From NCBI GenBank assembly GCA_913064925.1, contig CAJYBN010000023.1, forward strand, positions 1-21,058: 21,058 bases of DNA. Reading direction: 5' to 3'. Within the stretch, counting starts at the first letter, position 1; the number at the start of each line of letters is the position of its first letter. This document shows, piece after piece, positions 6,962-14,485 of the stretch. Under the pieces are notes generated by a model, which did not search any database, was not told the origin of the DNA, and saw only the letters and a list, made by a program, of their open reading frames with translations. Source of the stretch: an uncultured Peptococcaceae bacterium (GTDB lineage: Bacteria; Bacillota; Desulfotomaculia; Desulfotomaculales; Desulfallaceae). The translations under genes were made by a program, and so were the position numbers.

Positions 6962-8845
6962 ATGCCGATGAATTTTGAAACTGTTGAAGTTACTACTGAC
7001 CTTTTGATCGTAGGCGGCGGCATGGCGGCCTGCGGGGCGGCAGTGGAAGCGGCTTACTGGGCAAAGAAGCACGGTTTGAAGGTTACCCTGGTTGACAAGG
7101 CTGCTCTGGACAGGAGCGGCGCGGTGGCCATGGGTCTGTCCGCCATCAACCAGTATCTCGGTATTGGCAAAGGCAAAAACACCCCCGAGCAGTATGTGGA
7201 ATACGTAAGAAACGACCTGATGGGCATTGCCCGGGACGACCTGGTTTACAACATTGCCCGTCACGTTGACAGCACCGTGCACCTGTTTGAAAAGTGGGGC
7301 CTGCCTATTTGGAAGGATGAAAACGGCGAGTATGTGAACGAGGGCCGCTGGCAGATCATGATCAACGGTGAATCCTATAAGGTCATCGTGGCTGAAGCTG
7401 CCAAGAACGCTCTGGGTATGGATAATATTTACGAGCGCATCTTCATCATCGAGCCCTTATTGGATGGCGATAGAATCGCCGGCGCGGTTGGTTTCAGCGT
7501 CCGCGAAAACAAGTTCTACGTCTTCAAGGCCAAGGCTGTGCTGGCTGCTATGGGCGGCGCGGTAGGCGTGTTCAAGCCTCGTTCCACCGGTGAAGGTCTG
7601 GGCCGTTCCTGGTATCCTCCTTTCAGCACCGGTTCCAGCGCATACTTCACCATTAGGGCCGGCGCCGAAATGACCTGCCAGGAAGTCCGCTTCATTCCGG
7701 TCCGCTTTAAAGACGCCTACGGCCCGGTCGGCGCGTGGTTCCTGCTCTTCAAGTCCAGGGCTACCAACGCGTTCGGCGGCGAGTACATGGTGGAGCGCAG
7801 GGACGAGCTGCAGAACTGGGCGCCCTACGGTCTGGTCAAGCCGATTCCGGCCAACCTGCGTAACTACCTCGGCATGCTTGACGTAATGGAAGGTAAGGGC
7901 CCCATCTTCATGAGGACCGAAGAAGCCATCGCCAAGCTGGCCGAAGCTTACAAGGACGATCCCAAGGCCTTCAAGAAGAAGATGAAGGAACTGGAAGCCG
8001 AAGCTTGGGAAGACTTCCTCGACATGACTATTTCCCAGGCCCTGCTGTGGGCGGCCACCAACATCCAGCCTGAGGAAAGGTCCTCCGAAATCGCTGCTGC
8101 CGAGCCTTACTTCATCGGCTCGCACTCCGGCGCCTCCGGTGCTTGGGTGAGCGGCCCCGAGGATATTGCACCTCCTGAATACTTCTGGGGTTACTGCAAC
8201 ATGACCACCGTTAAGGGCTTGTTTGCCGCCGGCGACGCATCCGGTGCTACCAGCCACAAGTTCTCCTCCGGTTCCCACGCGGAAGGGCGTATCGCTGCCA
8301 AGGCGGCCATCAAGTTCATCGTGGAAAACAACACCCAGCCCAACGTAGACATGGCCAAGGTGGAAGAACTGAAGGCGCGTACCTACAAGCCGCTGGAGCT
8401 CTACGAACAGCATAAAGACTATACCACCAATCCGGAAGTCAACCCGTACTACATCAAGCCCAAGATGTATATGTTCCGCCTGCAGAAGCTTATGGACGAG
8501 TATGTTGGCGGCGTAAGCTCCAACTTCTCGACCAACAAGCCCAGCCTGGAAAGGGCTATGGAACTGCTTACATTCCTGAAGGAAGACTCCGAGAAACTGG
8601 CTGCCCAGGACCTGCATGAGCTCATGCGTTGCTGGGAAAACATCCACCGTACCTGGCAGGCTGAAGCCCATATACGTGCCGTTATGTTCCGTGAAGAAAC
8701 CAGGTGGCCCGGCTACTACTTCCGCGCCGACAAGCCCAAGCTGGACGAAGAAAACTGGCTCTGCTTCGTTAACATGAAGTGGGATCCCAATACCGGCGAG
8801 TGGGATGTATTCAAGAAGCCAATTATTCGTTTAAACGTGGGCTAA
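6962..8845 (+). CDS. aprA: Adenylylsulfate reductase, alpha (FAD) subunit
   Basis: AprA is the catalytic flavoprotein that reduces APS to sulfite and AMP, working as an AprAB heterodimer in the cytoplasm. The 627-residue protein is of normal length. The FAD-binding fold starts with LLIVGGGMAACGAA (about 14-27), and the fumarate-reductase-type architecture continues with DRSGAVAMGLSAINQY. A histidine at 388 in SHSGASGAWVSG probably corresponds to the conserved active-site histidine of the family, and GLFAAGDASGATSHKFSSGS is the C-terminal FAD contact region. GGAGGAGG at 6945-6952 fixes ATG 6962 as the start (ATG 6968 is a weaker alternative). No truncation or frameshift is seen. Expression into qmoA may be limited by the hairpins behind this gene. 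Confidence 0.98.
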   Translation: MPMNFETVEVTTDLLIVGGGMAACGAAVEAAYWAKKHGLKVTLVDKAALDRSGAVAMGLSAINQYLGIGKGKNTPEQYVEYVRNDLMGIARDDLVYNIARHVDSTVHLFEKWGLPIWKDENGEYVNEGRWQIMINGESYKVIVAEAAKNALGMDNIYERIFIIEPLLDGDRIAGAVGFSVRENKFYVFKAKAVLAAMGGAVGVFKPRSTGEGLGRSWYPPFSTGSSAYFTIRAGAEMTCQEVRFIPVRFKDAYGPVGAWFLLFKSRATNAFGGEYMVERRDELQNWAPYGLVKPIPANLRNYLGMLDVMEGKGPIFMRTEEAIAKLAEAYKDDPKAFKKKMKELEAEAWEDFLDMTISQALLWAATNIQPEERSSEIAAAEPYFIGSHSGASGAWVSGPEDIAPPEYFWGYCNMTTVKGLFAAGDASGATSHKFSSGSHAEGRIAAKAAIKFIVENNTQPNVDMAKVEELKARTYKPLELYEQHKDYTTNPEVNPYYIKPKMYMFRLQKLMDEYVGGVSSNFSTNKPSLERAMELLTFLKEDSEKLAAQDLHELMRCWENIHRTWQAEAHIRAVMFREETRWPGYYFRADKPKLDEENWLCFVNMKWDPNTGEWDVFKKPIIRLNVG

Positions 8846-8924
8846 TTAGATGAAGAACTGATCTCACCCTCATGTCCGGCCGAGATCAAGTAACTCTTCG
8901 CATGTGCCATCCACGGCGCAAGGA

Positions 8925-8951
8925 GGGCCCGTGGCCATTGGCCACGGGCCC
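8925..8951 (+). promoter_or_regulatory. Very strong perfect hairpin between aprA and qmoA
   Basis: GGGCCCGTGGCC (8925-8936) and GGCCACGGGCCC (8940-8951) are perfect 12-base arms with a three-base loop ATT. Bases outside (GCGCA before, TGCGC after) can extend the stem. No T-run follows, so it is more likely an RNA-stability or processing element protecting the 3' end of the aprBA message than a terminator. Confidence 0.75.
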
Positions 8952-9044
8952 GTGCGCTGTGCCGGTACACGGCCAGTGCCGGAATTATCCCGGTTGAGTC
9001 GCATCTGTGGGGATTGGGTGGTTTATTGATAATCGGACCGAATG

Positions 9045-9079
9045 CCAGGCGTTCTTATAAGGCCGCCTGGAGTTTTTTT
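9045..9079 (+). terminator. Intrinsic terminator / attenuator before qmoA
   Basis: CCAGGCG (9045-9051) and CGCCTGG (9064-9070) form a seven-base stem with a 12-base loop, then AG and a run of seven T (9073-9079). It ends 51 bases before the qmoA start codon. It has all the features of a rho-independent terminator, yet qmoA has no obvious promoter between it and its start, so it probably acts partially or conditionally. Confidence 0.7.
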
Positions 9080-9130
9080 GCATTCCGGTTAAAGGCAAGT
9101 CAAAATGGAGAATGGCGTGGTGATAAATTT

Positions 9131-10381
9131 ATGGCAAATAAAAGCATTTTGGTTGTAGGAGGAGGAATGAGCGGCCTGACCGCGGCCGTAGAAGCCGCGG
9201 AAGTGGGCTGCGAAGTCTACATTGTAGAGAAGAACCCGTACCTGGGCGGCAAGGTAACGCAGATAAACCAGTATTTTCCCAAGCTGTGCCCGCCGAACTG
9301 CGGTCTGGAAATAAACTTCCAGAGGATCAAGAAGAACCCCCGGATTCACTTTTTCACCATGGCGGAGGTTGAGGAAATTTCCGGCCAGGAAGGCAATTAC
9401 GAAGTTTCCGTAAAAATAAATCCCCGCTACGTGAATGAAAACTGTACCGGGTGCGGCAAGTGTGTAGAAGCGTGCCCGGCGGAAAGGGCCAACGCGTTTA
9501 ATTACGGTCTGGATAAGACCAAGGCCATTTACCTGCCCCACGAGTTTGCCTTCCCGATGAAGTACGTTATCGACGATCAGTCCTGCCAGGGCGCGGGCTG
9601 CGGCAAGTGTGCCGAGGTATGCGAGTATCAAGCCATTGACCTGAGCATGCAGCCGAAAAACGTCAAGCTGAACGTGGGCGCCATAATTTGGGCCACCGGC
9701 TGGGAGCCCTACGATGCAACCAAGCTTAGCTACTACGGGTTTGGCAGGTACGACAACGTCATTACCAACGTGATGATGGAAAGGCTGGCTGCGCCGAACG
9801 GACCCACCAAGGGCAAGATCGTGCGCCCGTCCGACGGCAAGGAAATAAACAGCGTGGCCTTCATCCAGTGCGCCGGCTCGCGGGACGAGAATCACCTGCA
9901 CTGCTGTTCTTCGGTCTGCTGCCTGGCTTCGCTGAAGCACGCCACCTATGTGCGCGAGCAGTACCCCGATGCCAAGATTTGCATTTACTATATCGACATC
10001 AGAGCGCGGGGCAAATACGAGGACTTTTTCACCAAGGTGCAGGAAGAGGCCAACATTACCTTGATTAAAGGCAAAGCCGGTGAAGTCAAGGAAGACCCGT
10101 CCACCAAGGAACTGGTGGTAATAGCCGAGGACCAGGAAGCCCAAAAGGTGCGGGAGGAAAAGTTCGACCTGGTGGTGCTGGCCACCGGCATGGCGCCATC
10201 CACTGCGGCATCCAAGGTGCCTGCCGATGTGTCCTACGATGAGGACGGCTTCCTGATCTCTGATTCCGGCATATATGCTGCTGGATGCGTTAAACACCCG
10301 TTGGATGTTGCCTCAGCTGTCAGGGATGCTACCGCTACAGCGCTTAAGGCGATCCATTCTACGGTGAGGGGGCAACAATAA
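9131..10381 (+). CDS. qmoA: Quinone-interacting membrane-bound oxidoreductase subunit QmoA (HdrA-like)
   Basis: QmoA is a HdrA-like flavoprotein of the Qmo complex, the electron donor of AprAB. The 416-residue protein begins with an FAD fold, SILVVGGGMSGLTAAVEAA (5-23), followed by the HdrA-type PKLCPPNCGLE region (50-60). Ferredoxin-like clusters follow at cysteines 105, 108, 111, 115 and 152, 157, 160, 164, then the Hdr-type IQCAGSRDENHLHCCSSVCC. I choose ATG 9131, preceded by GGTGAT at 9119-9124, since it begins exactly at the FAD fold; the frame is open up to 9014 but that extension overlaps the terminator hairpin. The gene overlaps qmoB by one base (TAATG), so the two are translationally coupled. 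Confidence 0.95.
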   Translation: MANKSILVVGGGMSGLTAAVEAAEVGCEVYIVEKNPYLGGKVTQINQYFPKLCPPNCGLEINFQRIKKNPRIHFFTMAEVEEISGQEGNYEVSVKINPRYVNENCTGCGKCVEACPAERANAFNYGLDKTKAIYLPHEFAFPMKYVIDDQSCQGAGCGKCAEVCEYQAIDLSMQPKNVKLNVGAIIWATGWEPYDATKLSYYGFGRYDNVITNVMMERLAAPNGPTKGKIVRPSDGKEINSVAFIQCAGSRDENHLHCCSSVCCLASLKHATYVREQYPDAKICIYYIDIRARGKYEDFFTKVQEEANITLIKGKAGEVKEDPSTKELVVIAEDQEAQKVREEKFDLVVLATGMAPSTAASKVPADVSYDEDGFLISDSGIYAAGCVKHPLDVASAVRDATATALKAIHSTVRGQQ

Positions 10382-12591
10382 TGGAGAAGAAGATAGGCGT
10401 TTACATTTGCACAGGCTGCGGAATTGGGGATGCCCTGGACATTGAAGCTTTGTCCAAGGTGGCGGCTGGAGAATACAAAGTCGACATTTGCAAAACCAAT
10501 AATTTTCTGTGCGGCAAAGAAGGCGTGGAACTGATTAAAAAGGACATCGAGGCGGAAGGAGTCAACACGGTGGTGATTGCCGGGTGTTCCTCCCGGGTCA
10601 ACTACGACGTGTTTAACTTCGGGTCCGACAAAATCGTGGAAAGGGTAAACCTGCGGGAGCAGGTCATTTGGTGTCACCCGGCCAACGACGAGGATACCCA
10701 GATGCTGGCCGAGGACAACCTGCGCATGGGCTTGGCCAAGCAAAAGAATATGAATTTGCCCGAGCCCTACCTGGTGGAGGACATGTCCAAGGCCATCCTG
10801 GTGGTGGGCGGCGGCCTGACCGGGTTGACGGCGGCGCTGGACGCGGCCAGGGCCGGTTATAAAACGGTGCTGGTGGAAAAAGAAGCCGAGCTGGGCGGCT
10901 ATGCCGGTAAAATGTACAAGCAAGTGCCCTTAAAGCCGCCTTTCACCGAACTGGAAGAAAACTGCATCCCCGGCTTAATTAAAGCCGTACAGGATGCCGG
11001 CGTCAAGATTTATACTTCGGCCACCATTGAAAAAACCGCCGGCGCGCCGGGAATGTTCAACGTCACCATCAAGCAAAACGACAGCACCGTACAGGAGCGG
11101 GTGGGCGCCATCGTGCTGGCCACGGGTGCCAAGCCGTACGACCCCGAAAAGCTGGCCCACCTGGGTTACGGTAAGTATGAAAATGTAATCACCCAGGCTG
11201 CTTTAGAGGAAATGGCGGCTGCAGGTAAGCTGGAAGCCGGCAAGGTGGCCTTCATCCAGTGCGCCGGTTCCCGGGACCAGGAACACCTGCCTTACTGCTC
11301 GGCGGCCTGCTGCATCGAGTCGATGAAACAGGCCCTTTACATCAAGGAAAAGAATCCCGAAGCCAGCGTTTACGTGTACTACAAGGATATTCGCGCCAAC
11401 GGGCAGTACGAGCACTTTTATAAGAAAGCCCAGCAGGAAGGCATTATCTTCATTAAAGCCGACGTCACCGATATTAGCGAGGAAGACGGCAAGTTGACTA
11501 TCGAAGCTGACGACCACACTATGGGCACCAAGTCTATTGCGGACGAATTTGACCTGGTGGTACTGGCCAACGGCATGGTGCCCACCGCCGCGCTTGGCGA
11601 AGTGGTGCAGCTGAACGAGCCGGCGGAAGAAGAAGCCGCGGCGGCTTCCGACGAGCCCAAGGTGGAGCTGCCGCCCGTCATCAAAGCCAACCTGCTGAAC
11701 CTGGATTACAGGCAGGGGCCGGAGTTGCCCCCGTTGAAATACGGTTTCCCTGATTCCCACTATATCTGCTTCCCGTATGAGACGAGGCGCACCGGCATTT
11801 ATGCCGCCGGTGTGGTCAGGGCGCCCATGGATATGCTGTCGGCAGTGGAGGACGCCACCGGCGCGGCCCTGAAGGCCATCCAGTGCGTCGAGGCCACCGC
11901 TAAAGGCGAAGCGGTGCACCCGCGTTCCGGCGACTTGTCTTACCCGGAATTCAACATGACCCGCTGCACGCAGTGCAAGCGCTGCACCGAGGAATGCCCC
12001 TTCGGCGCCATCAACGAGGACGAAAAGGCCAACCCGCTGCCCAACCCCACCCGCTGCAGGCGGTGCGGCACGTGCATGGGCGCCTGTCCCGAAAGGATCA
12101 TTTCCTTTAAGAACTACTCGGTGCCCATGATCGGCAACATGGTCAAAGCCATTGAAGTGCCCGAGGAATTAGAAGAAAAGCCCAGGATTCTTGTCTTCGC
12201 TTGCGAAAACGACGCTATCCCGGCCCTGGACATGGCGGGGATCAACCGCCTGCAGTACAACCCGTGGGTGCGCATCATACCCGTGCGCTGCCTGGGTTCG
12301 CTGAACCTGGTGTGGGTGAACGATGCCATGGCCAAGGGATTTGACGGAGTACTGCTGATGGGCTGCAAGCACGGCGACGATTACCAGTGCCACTTCATAA
12401 AGGGCAGCGAACTGGCGGAGTACCGCCTGTCCAAGGTATCCGAAACGCTGGACCGCCTGGGCCTGGAGTCGGAGCGCGTGCGGGCTATTACGGTAAGCAT
12501 TATGGACTACGACAAGATCCCGGAAATACTCGATAAATTTGCTGAAGATCTGGAGGAACTGGGTCCCAACCCGATGAAAGACTTCCAGTGA
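10381..12591 (+). CDS. qmoB: QmoB: HdrA-like flavoprotein with C-terminal MvhD domain
   Basis: QmoB is the large cytoplasmic subunit of the Qmo complex. The 736-residue protein has a HdrA-type N-terminal part with cysteines 10, 13, 37, 44 (1-135), an FAD fold ILVVGGGLTGLTAAL (139-153), the HdrA-like VAFIQCAGSRDQEHLPYCSAACC region, two [4Fe-4S] motifs of ferredoxin type starting near residues 528 (CTQCKRCTEECP) and 558 (CRRCGTCMGACP), and an MvhD/FlpD domain from about 602 to 725 with GCKHGDDYQCHFIKGS. An acidic, alanine-rich linker (about 415-432) interrupts the FAD domain. ATG 10381 overlaps the qmoA stop codon. MvhD domains elsewhere pass electrons between Hdr and hydrogenase or formate dehydrogenase, so QmoB is a plausible entry point for a partner besides the quinone pool. 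Confidence 0.95.
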   Translation: MEKKIGVYICTGCGIGDALDIEALSKVAAGEYKVDICKTNNFLCGKEGVELIKKDIEAEGVNTVVIAGCSSRVNYDVFNFGSDKIVERVNLREQVIWCHPANDEDTQMLAEDNLRMGLAKQKNMNLPEPYLVEDMSKAILVVGGGLTGLTAALDAARAGYKTVLVEKEAELGGYAGKMYKQVPLKPPFTELEENCIPGLIKAVQDAGVKIYTSATIEKTAGAPGMFNVTIKQNDSTVQERVGAIVLATGAKPYDPEKLAHLGYGKYENVITQAALEEMAAAGKLEAGKVAFIQCAGSRDQEHLPYCSAACCIESMKQALYIKEKNPEASVYVYYKDIRANGQYEHFYKKAQQEGIIFIKADVTDISEEDGKLTIEADDHTMGTKSIADEFDLVVLANGMVPTAALGEVVQLNEPAEEEAAAASDEPKVELPPVIKANLLNLDYRQGPELPPLKYGFPDSHYICFPYETRRTGIYAAGVVRAPMDMLSAVEDATGAALKAIQCVEATAKGEAVHPRSGDLSYPEFNMTRCTQCKRCTEECPFGAINEDEKANPLPNPTRCRRCGTCMGACPERIISFKNYSVPMIGNMVKAIEVPEELEEKPRILVFACENDAIPALDMAGINRLQYNPWVRIIPVRCLGSLNLVWVNDAMAKGFDGVLLMGCKHGDDYQCHFIKGSELAEYRLSKVSETLDRLGLESERVRAITVSIMDYDKIPEILDKFAEDLEELGPNPMKDFQ

Positions 12592-12620
12592 TAGATAGAA
12601 AGGATAATAGATAGAAAGGA
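12591..12620. repeat. Direct repeat behind qmoB
   Basis: ATAGATAGAAAGGA occurs at 12591-12604 and 12607-12620, a 16-base period. The first copy begins on the last base of the qmoB stop and adds a second in-phase stop (TGATAG). Both copies end in AAAGGA, a Shine-Dalgarno-like core. Confidence 0.85.
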
Positions 12621-12643
12621 CGGCCGCTTTACGCGAGCCGTCC
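12618..12643 (+). promoter_or_regulatory. Intercistronic hairpin qmoB-hdrC
   Basis: GGACGGC (12618-12624) and GCCGTCC (12637-12643) form a seven-base G+C-rich stem with a 12-base loop. No T-run follows. It is the first of two stems in the 93-base gap before hdrC. Confidence 0.6.
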
Positions 12644-12648
12644 TGCAA

Positions 12649-12672
12649 CTCCTTTAAAAAATAGAAAAGGAG
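12649..12672 (+). promoter_or_regulatory. Hairpin sequestering the hdrC ribosome-binding site
   Basis: CTCCTTT (12649-12655) is perfectly complementary to AAAGGAG (12666-12672), the only Shine-Dalgarno sequence in front of hdrC, with a ten-base A-rich loop. Pairing would hide the site; the weak stem could be opened by ribosomes, a protein or temperature. An alternative ATG at 12675 opens only a 14-codon out-of-frame reading frame. Confidence 0.6.
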
Positions 12673-12684
12673 CAATGTTCTTTT

Positions 12685-13284
12685 ATGGAGCAGAAAAATA
12701 CCTTAACAGAACCTGTTAAGTATGATTTGAGTTTTGCCCGGGAGATTTACAGTTTGGAGAATGGTTATTATATCAAGCAGTGCATGCAGTGCGGCATGTG
12801 CGCCGTGGCCTGCTCCACCCGCGAGATCATGGATTACTCGCCCAGACAGCTGTTTAACCTGATTAAGCTGGGTAAAAAAGAGGAGGTGCTGAGCGCCAAC
12901 ACGTTCTGGTACTGCACGTCTTGCTGCACCTGCAAGGCGCGCTGCCCGCGGGGCGTGCCCCTGGTGGACGTCATGCACGACCTGAAAAAGTACGCCATCG
13001 AGCAGGGTTACGACCAATACCCGCAGGCTGCTTTCTATAAGGCCTTTTGGGCTGAAGTGGCCGGGCGGGGCAAGGTGTTTGAAGGGGGCGTGACGGCGCG
13101 ATATTACCTGATCCGGGGGCTGGACGAGGTTAAGAAGGCGCTGGCCATGAAGGATGTGGGCATGAATATGCTCAAGCACAAGCGGCTGCCTTTGCTGCCC
13201 CCCAAAAAAGTCAGGGGATTGGGCGATTTGAAAAAGATTATCCATAAGGCCCAGGAACTGCAGCGGAAGGAGGCCAGAGCATGA
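12685..13284 (+). CDS. hdrC: HdrC-like iron-sulfur subunit replacing QmoC
   Basis: This 199-residue soluble protein is a heterodisulfide-reductase C-type electron carrier with two [4Fe-4S] motifs, cysteines 33, 36, 39, 43 and 77, 80, 83, 87, followed by a helical basic C-terminus. In Gram-negative sulfate reducers, QmoC is an HdrC domain fused to a membrane cytochrome b (HdrE-like) domain. Here that membrane domain is absent, as reported for Gram-positive sulfate reducers. ATG 12685 is 12 bases after GGAG, a longer gap than usual, and the ribosome-binding site can be paired away (12649-12672). It overlaps hdrB by four bases (ATGA). It should link HdrB and QmoAB; the partner that reduces it is unknown from this window. 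Confidence 0.92.
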   Translation: MEQKNTLTEPVKYDLSFAREIYSLENGYYIKQCMQCGMCAVACSTREIMDYSPRQLFNLIKLGKKEEVLSANTFWYCTSCCTCKARCPRGVPLVDVMHDLKKYAIEQGYDQYPQAAFYKAFWAEVAGRGKVFEGGVTARYYLIRGLDEVKKALAMKDVGMNMLKHKRLPLLPPKKVRGLGDLKKIIHKAQELQRKEARA

Positions 13285-14162
13285 AGTACTGTTTTTATCC
13301 CGGGTGCTCCATGGAAGCTACCGCCCAGGCCAATTTAAAGTCCATCAAGGCCGTGGCGGAAGCACTGGGCATGCACCTGGAGGAAATACCCGATTGGAAT
13401 TGCTGCGGTGCCACGGTGGTTTCCAGCGTGGTGGGTGATTTCACCCAGCAGGTAATGGCCGCGCGCAACCTGGCCATCGCTGAATCCATGGGCCTGGATG
13501 TGGTGGTGGGCTGCAGCTCCTGCTACCTCAGCTTAGCCATAACCAATAAACGGTTCAAGGAAGACGAGCACTTCCGGGCCGTCGCCAACGAGGCCCTGGC
13601 CGCGGGAGGCTTAAAATACGAGGGTTCGCTGCGCGTGCGCCAGTTCCTGGAAGTGGTCATAAACGACGCCGGCCTGGAAAAAGTGGCTCAGATGGTCAAG
13701 CGGCCGCTGGATGGGTTAAAGGTGGCCGGTTATGTGGGCTGCCAGACCGTGCGGGCTATCCCTTACGAGTTTGACGACCCGGAATACCCTGTGTTTATGG
13801 ACCGGCTCATAGAGGCGCTGGGTGCAGCGGCTACGGAGTTTCCCATGAAGGCGCGCTGCTGCGGCAGTTCCAACGCCCTTGCGGCTACGGACATAGTGGT
13901 GGATTCCAGCCGTAAAATTTTTGCCTCTGCCGCAGAGGGAGGGGCGCAGGTAATAGCCACGCCCTGCCCCATGTGCCAAATGAACCTGGACGCCTACCAG
14001 CAGCGGGTCAACCAGCTGCACGGTACCAATTACTACATTCCGGTGCTGTTCTTCACCCAGCTGATGGCCATTGCCTTTGACCTGTCCACCGACGCTTGGG
14101 CGTTGGATTACTGTATAGTTTCCCCTTATAACGTTCTCGCTCCCTTTACCGGCGGCAAGTAG
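13281..14162 (+). CDS. hdrB: HdrB-like subunit with two CCG (noncubane cluster) domains
   Basis: This 293-residue protein has both CCG motifs of heterodisulfide reductase subunit B: C9, C41-C42, C78, C81 and C154, C193-C194, C229, C232. In the methanogen enzyme such ligands hold two noncubane [4Fe-4S] clusters that cleave a disulfide. All ligands are present, so it should be catalytically competent, not only structural. The start ATG 13281 overlaps the hdrC stop (ATGA), so the pair is translationally coupled, and an intrinsic terminator 48 bases after the stop ends the apr-qmo-hdr unit. With QmoAB and HdrC it should form an electron-transfer complex to AprAB; a disulfide substrate (for example the DsrC disulfide) is conceivable but is inference. 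Confidence 0.93.
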   Translation: MKYCFYPGCSMEATAQANLKSIKAVAEALGMHLEEIPDWNCCGATVVSSVVGDFTQQVMAARNLAIAESMGLDVVVGCSSCYLSLAITNKRFKEDEHFRAVANEALAAGGLKYEGSLRVRQFLEVVINDAGLEKVAQMVKRPLDGLKVAGYVGCQTVRAIPYEFDDPEYPVFMDRLIEALGAAATEFPMKARCCGSSNALAATDIVVDSSRKIFASAAEGGAQVIATPCPMCQMNLDAYQQRVNQLHGTNYYIPVLFFTQLMAIAFDLSTDAWALDYCIVSPYNVLAPFTGGK

Positions 14163-14209
14163 CGCGGCCACTGCCGCTGGCCTAAGCTGAGCTGTTTATC
14201 AATACACTA

Positions 14210-14243
14210 AACCCCCTTTGATTTGCCGAAGGGGGTTTTATTC
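14210..14243 (+). terminator. Terminator of the apr-qmo-hdr unit
   Basis: AACCCCCTT (14210-14218) and AAGGGGGTT (14229-14237) form a nine-base stem with a ten-base loop and are followed by TTATTCTT. This is a canonical intrinsic terminator. Confidence 0.92.
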
Positions 14244-14427
14244 TTAATTTATCTGATCTGCTGCTATAATCATACTTGTCTCCACAATAGCGTTTATGGT
14301 ACTATAAGGTTACCGCGGTTTATTTTTGTTTGTGGTCTATGTTAATTATTTCACATTAAATCACTTAGCTAATTGTGTTGATCCAAGGGGTGAGGCTGCA
14401 TTTGGCGAAAAGGATTTTAATTTCTGT

Positions 14428-14455
14428 TTGACGAATAACTTTATTTATTTACAAT
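14428..14455 (+). promoter_or_regulatory. Promoter of the ArsB/NhaD-type permease gene
   Basis: TTGACG (14428-14433), a 16-base spacer and TACAAT (14450-14455) each match the sigma-A consensus at five of six positions. Transcription should start near 14462, just before AAGGAGG (14471-14477). The rest of the 14244-14485 gap is A+T-rich and holds a lone TATAAT at 14265-14270 without a good -35. Confidence 0.65.
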
Positions 14456-14485
14456 AATTTAACACCTTTAAAGGAGGATGTTGCT

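Noticed and set aside
9014..9130. N-terminal extension of qmoA in the same frame
   Set aside because: It would be translated from the terminator hairpin region and adds residues before the FAD fold that are not part of the family; ATG 9131 has a correctly placed ribosome-binding site.
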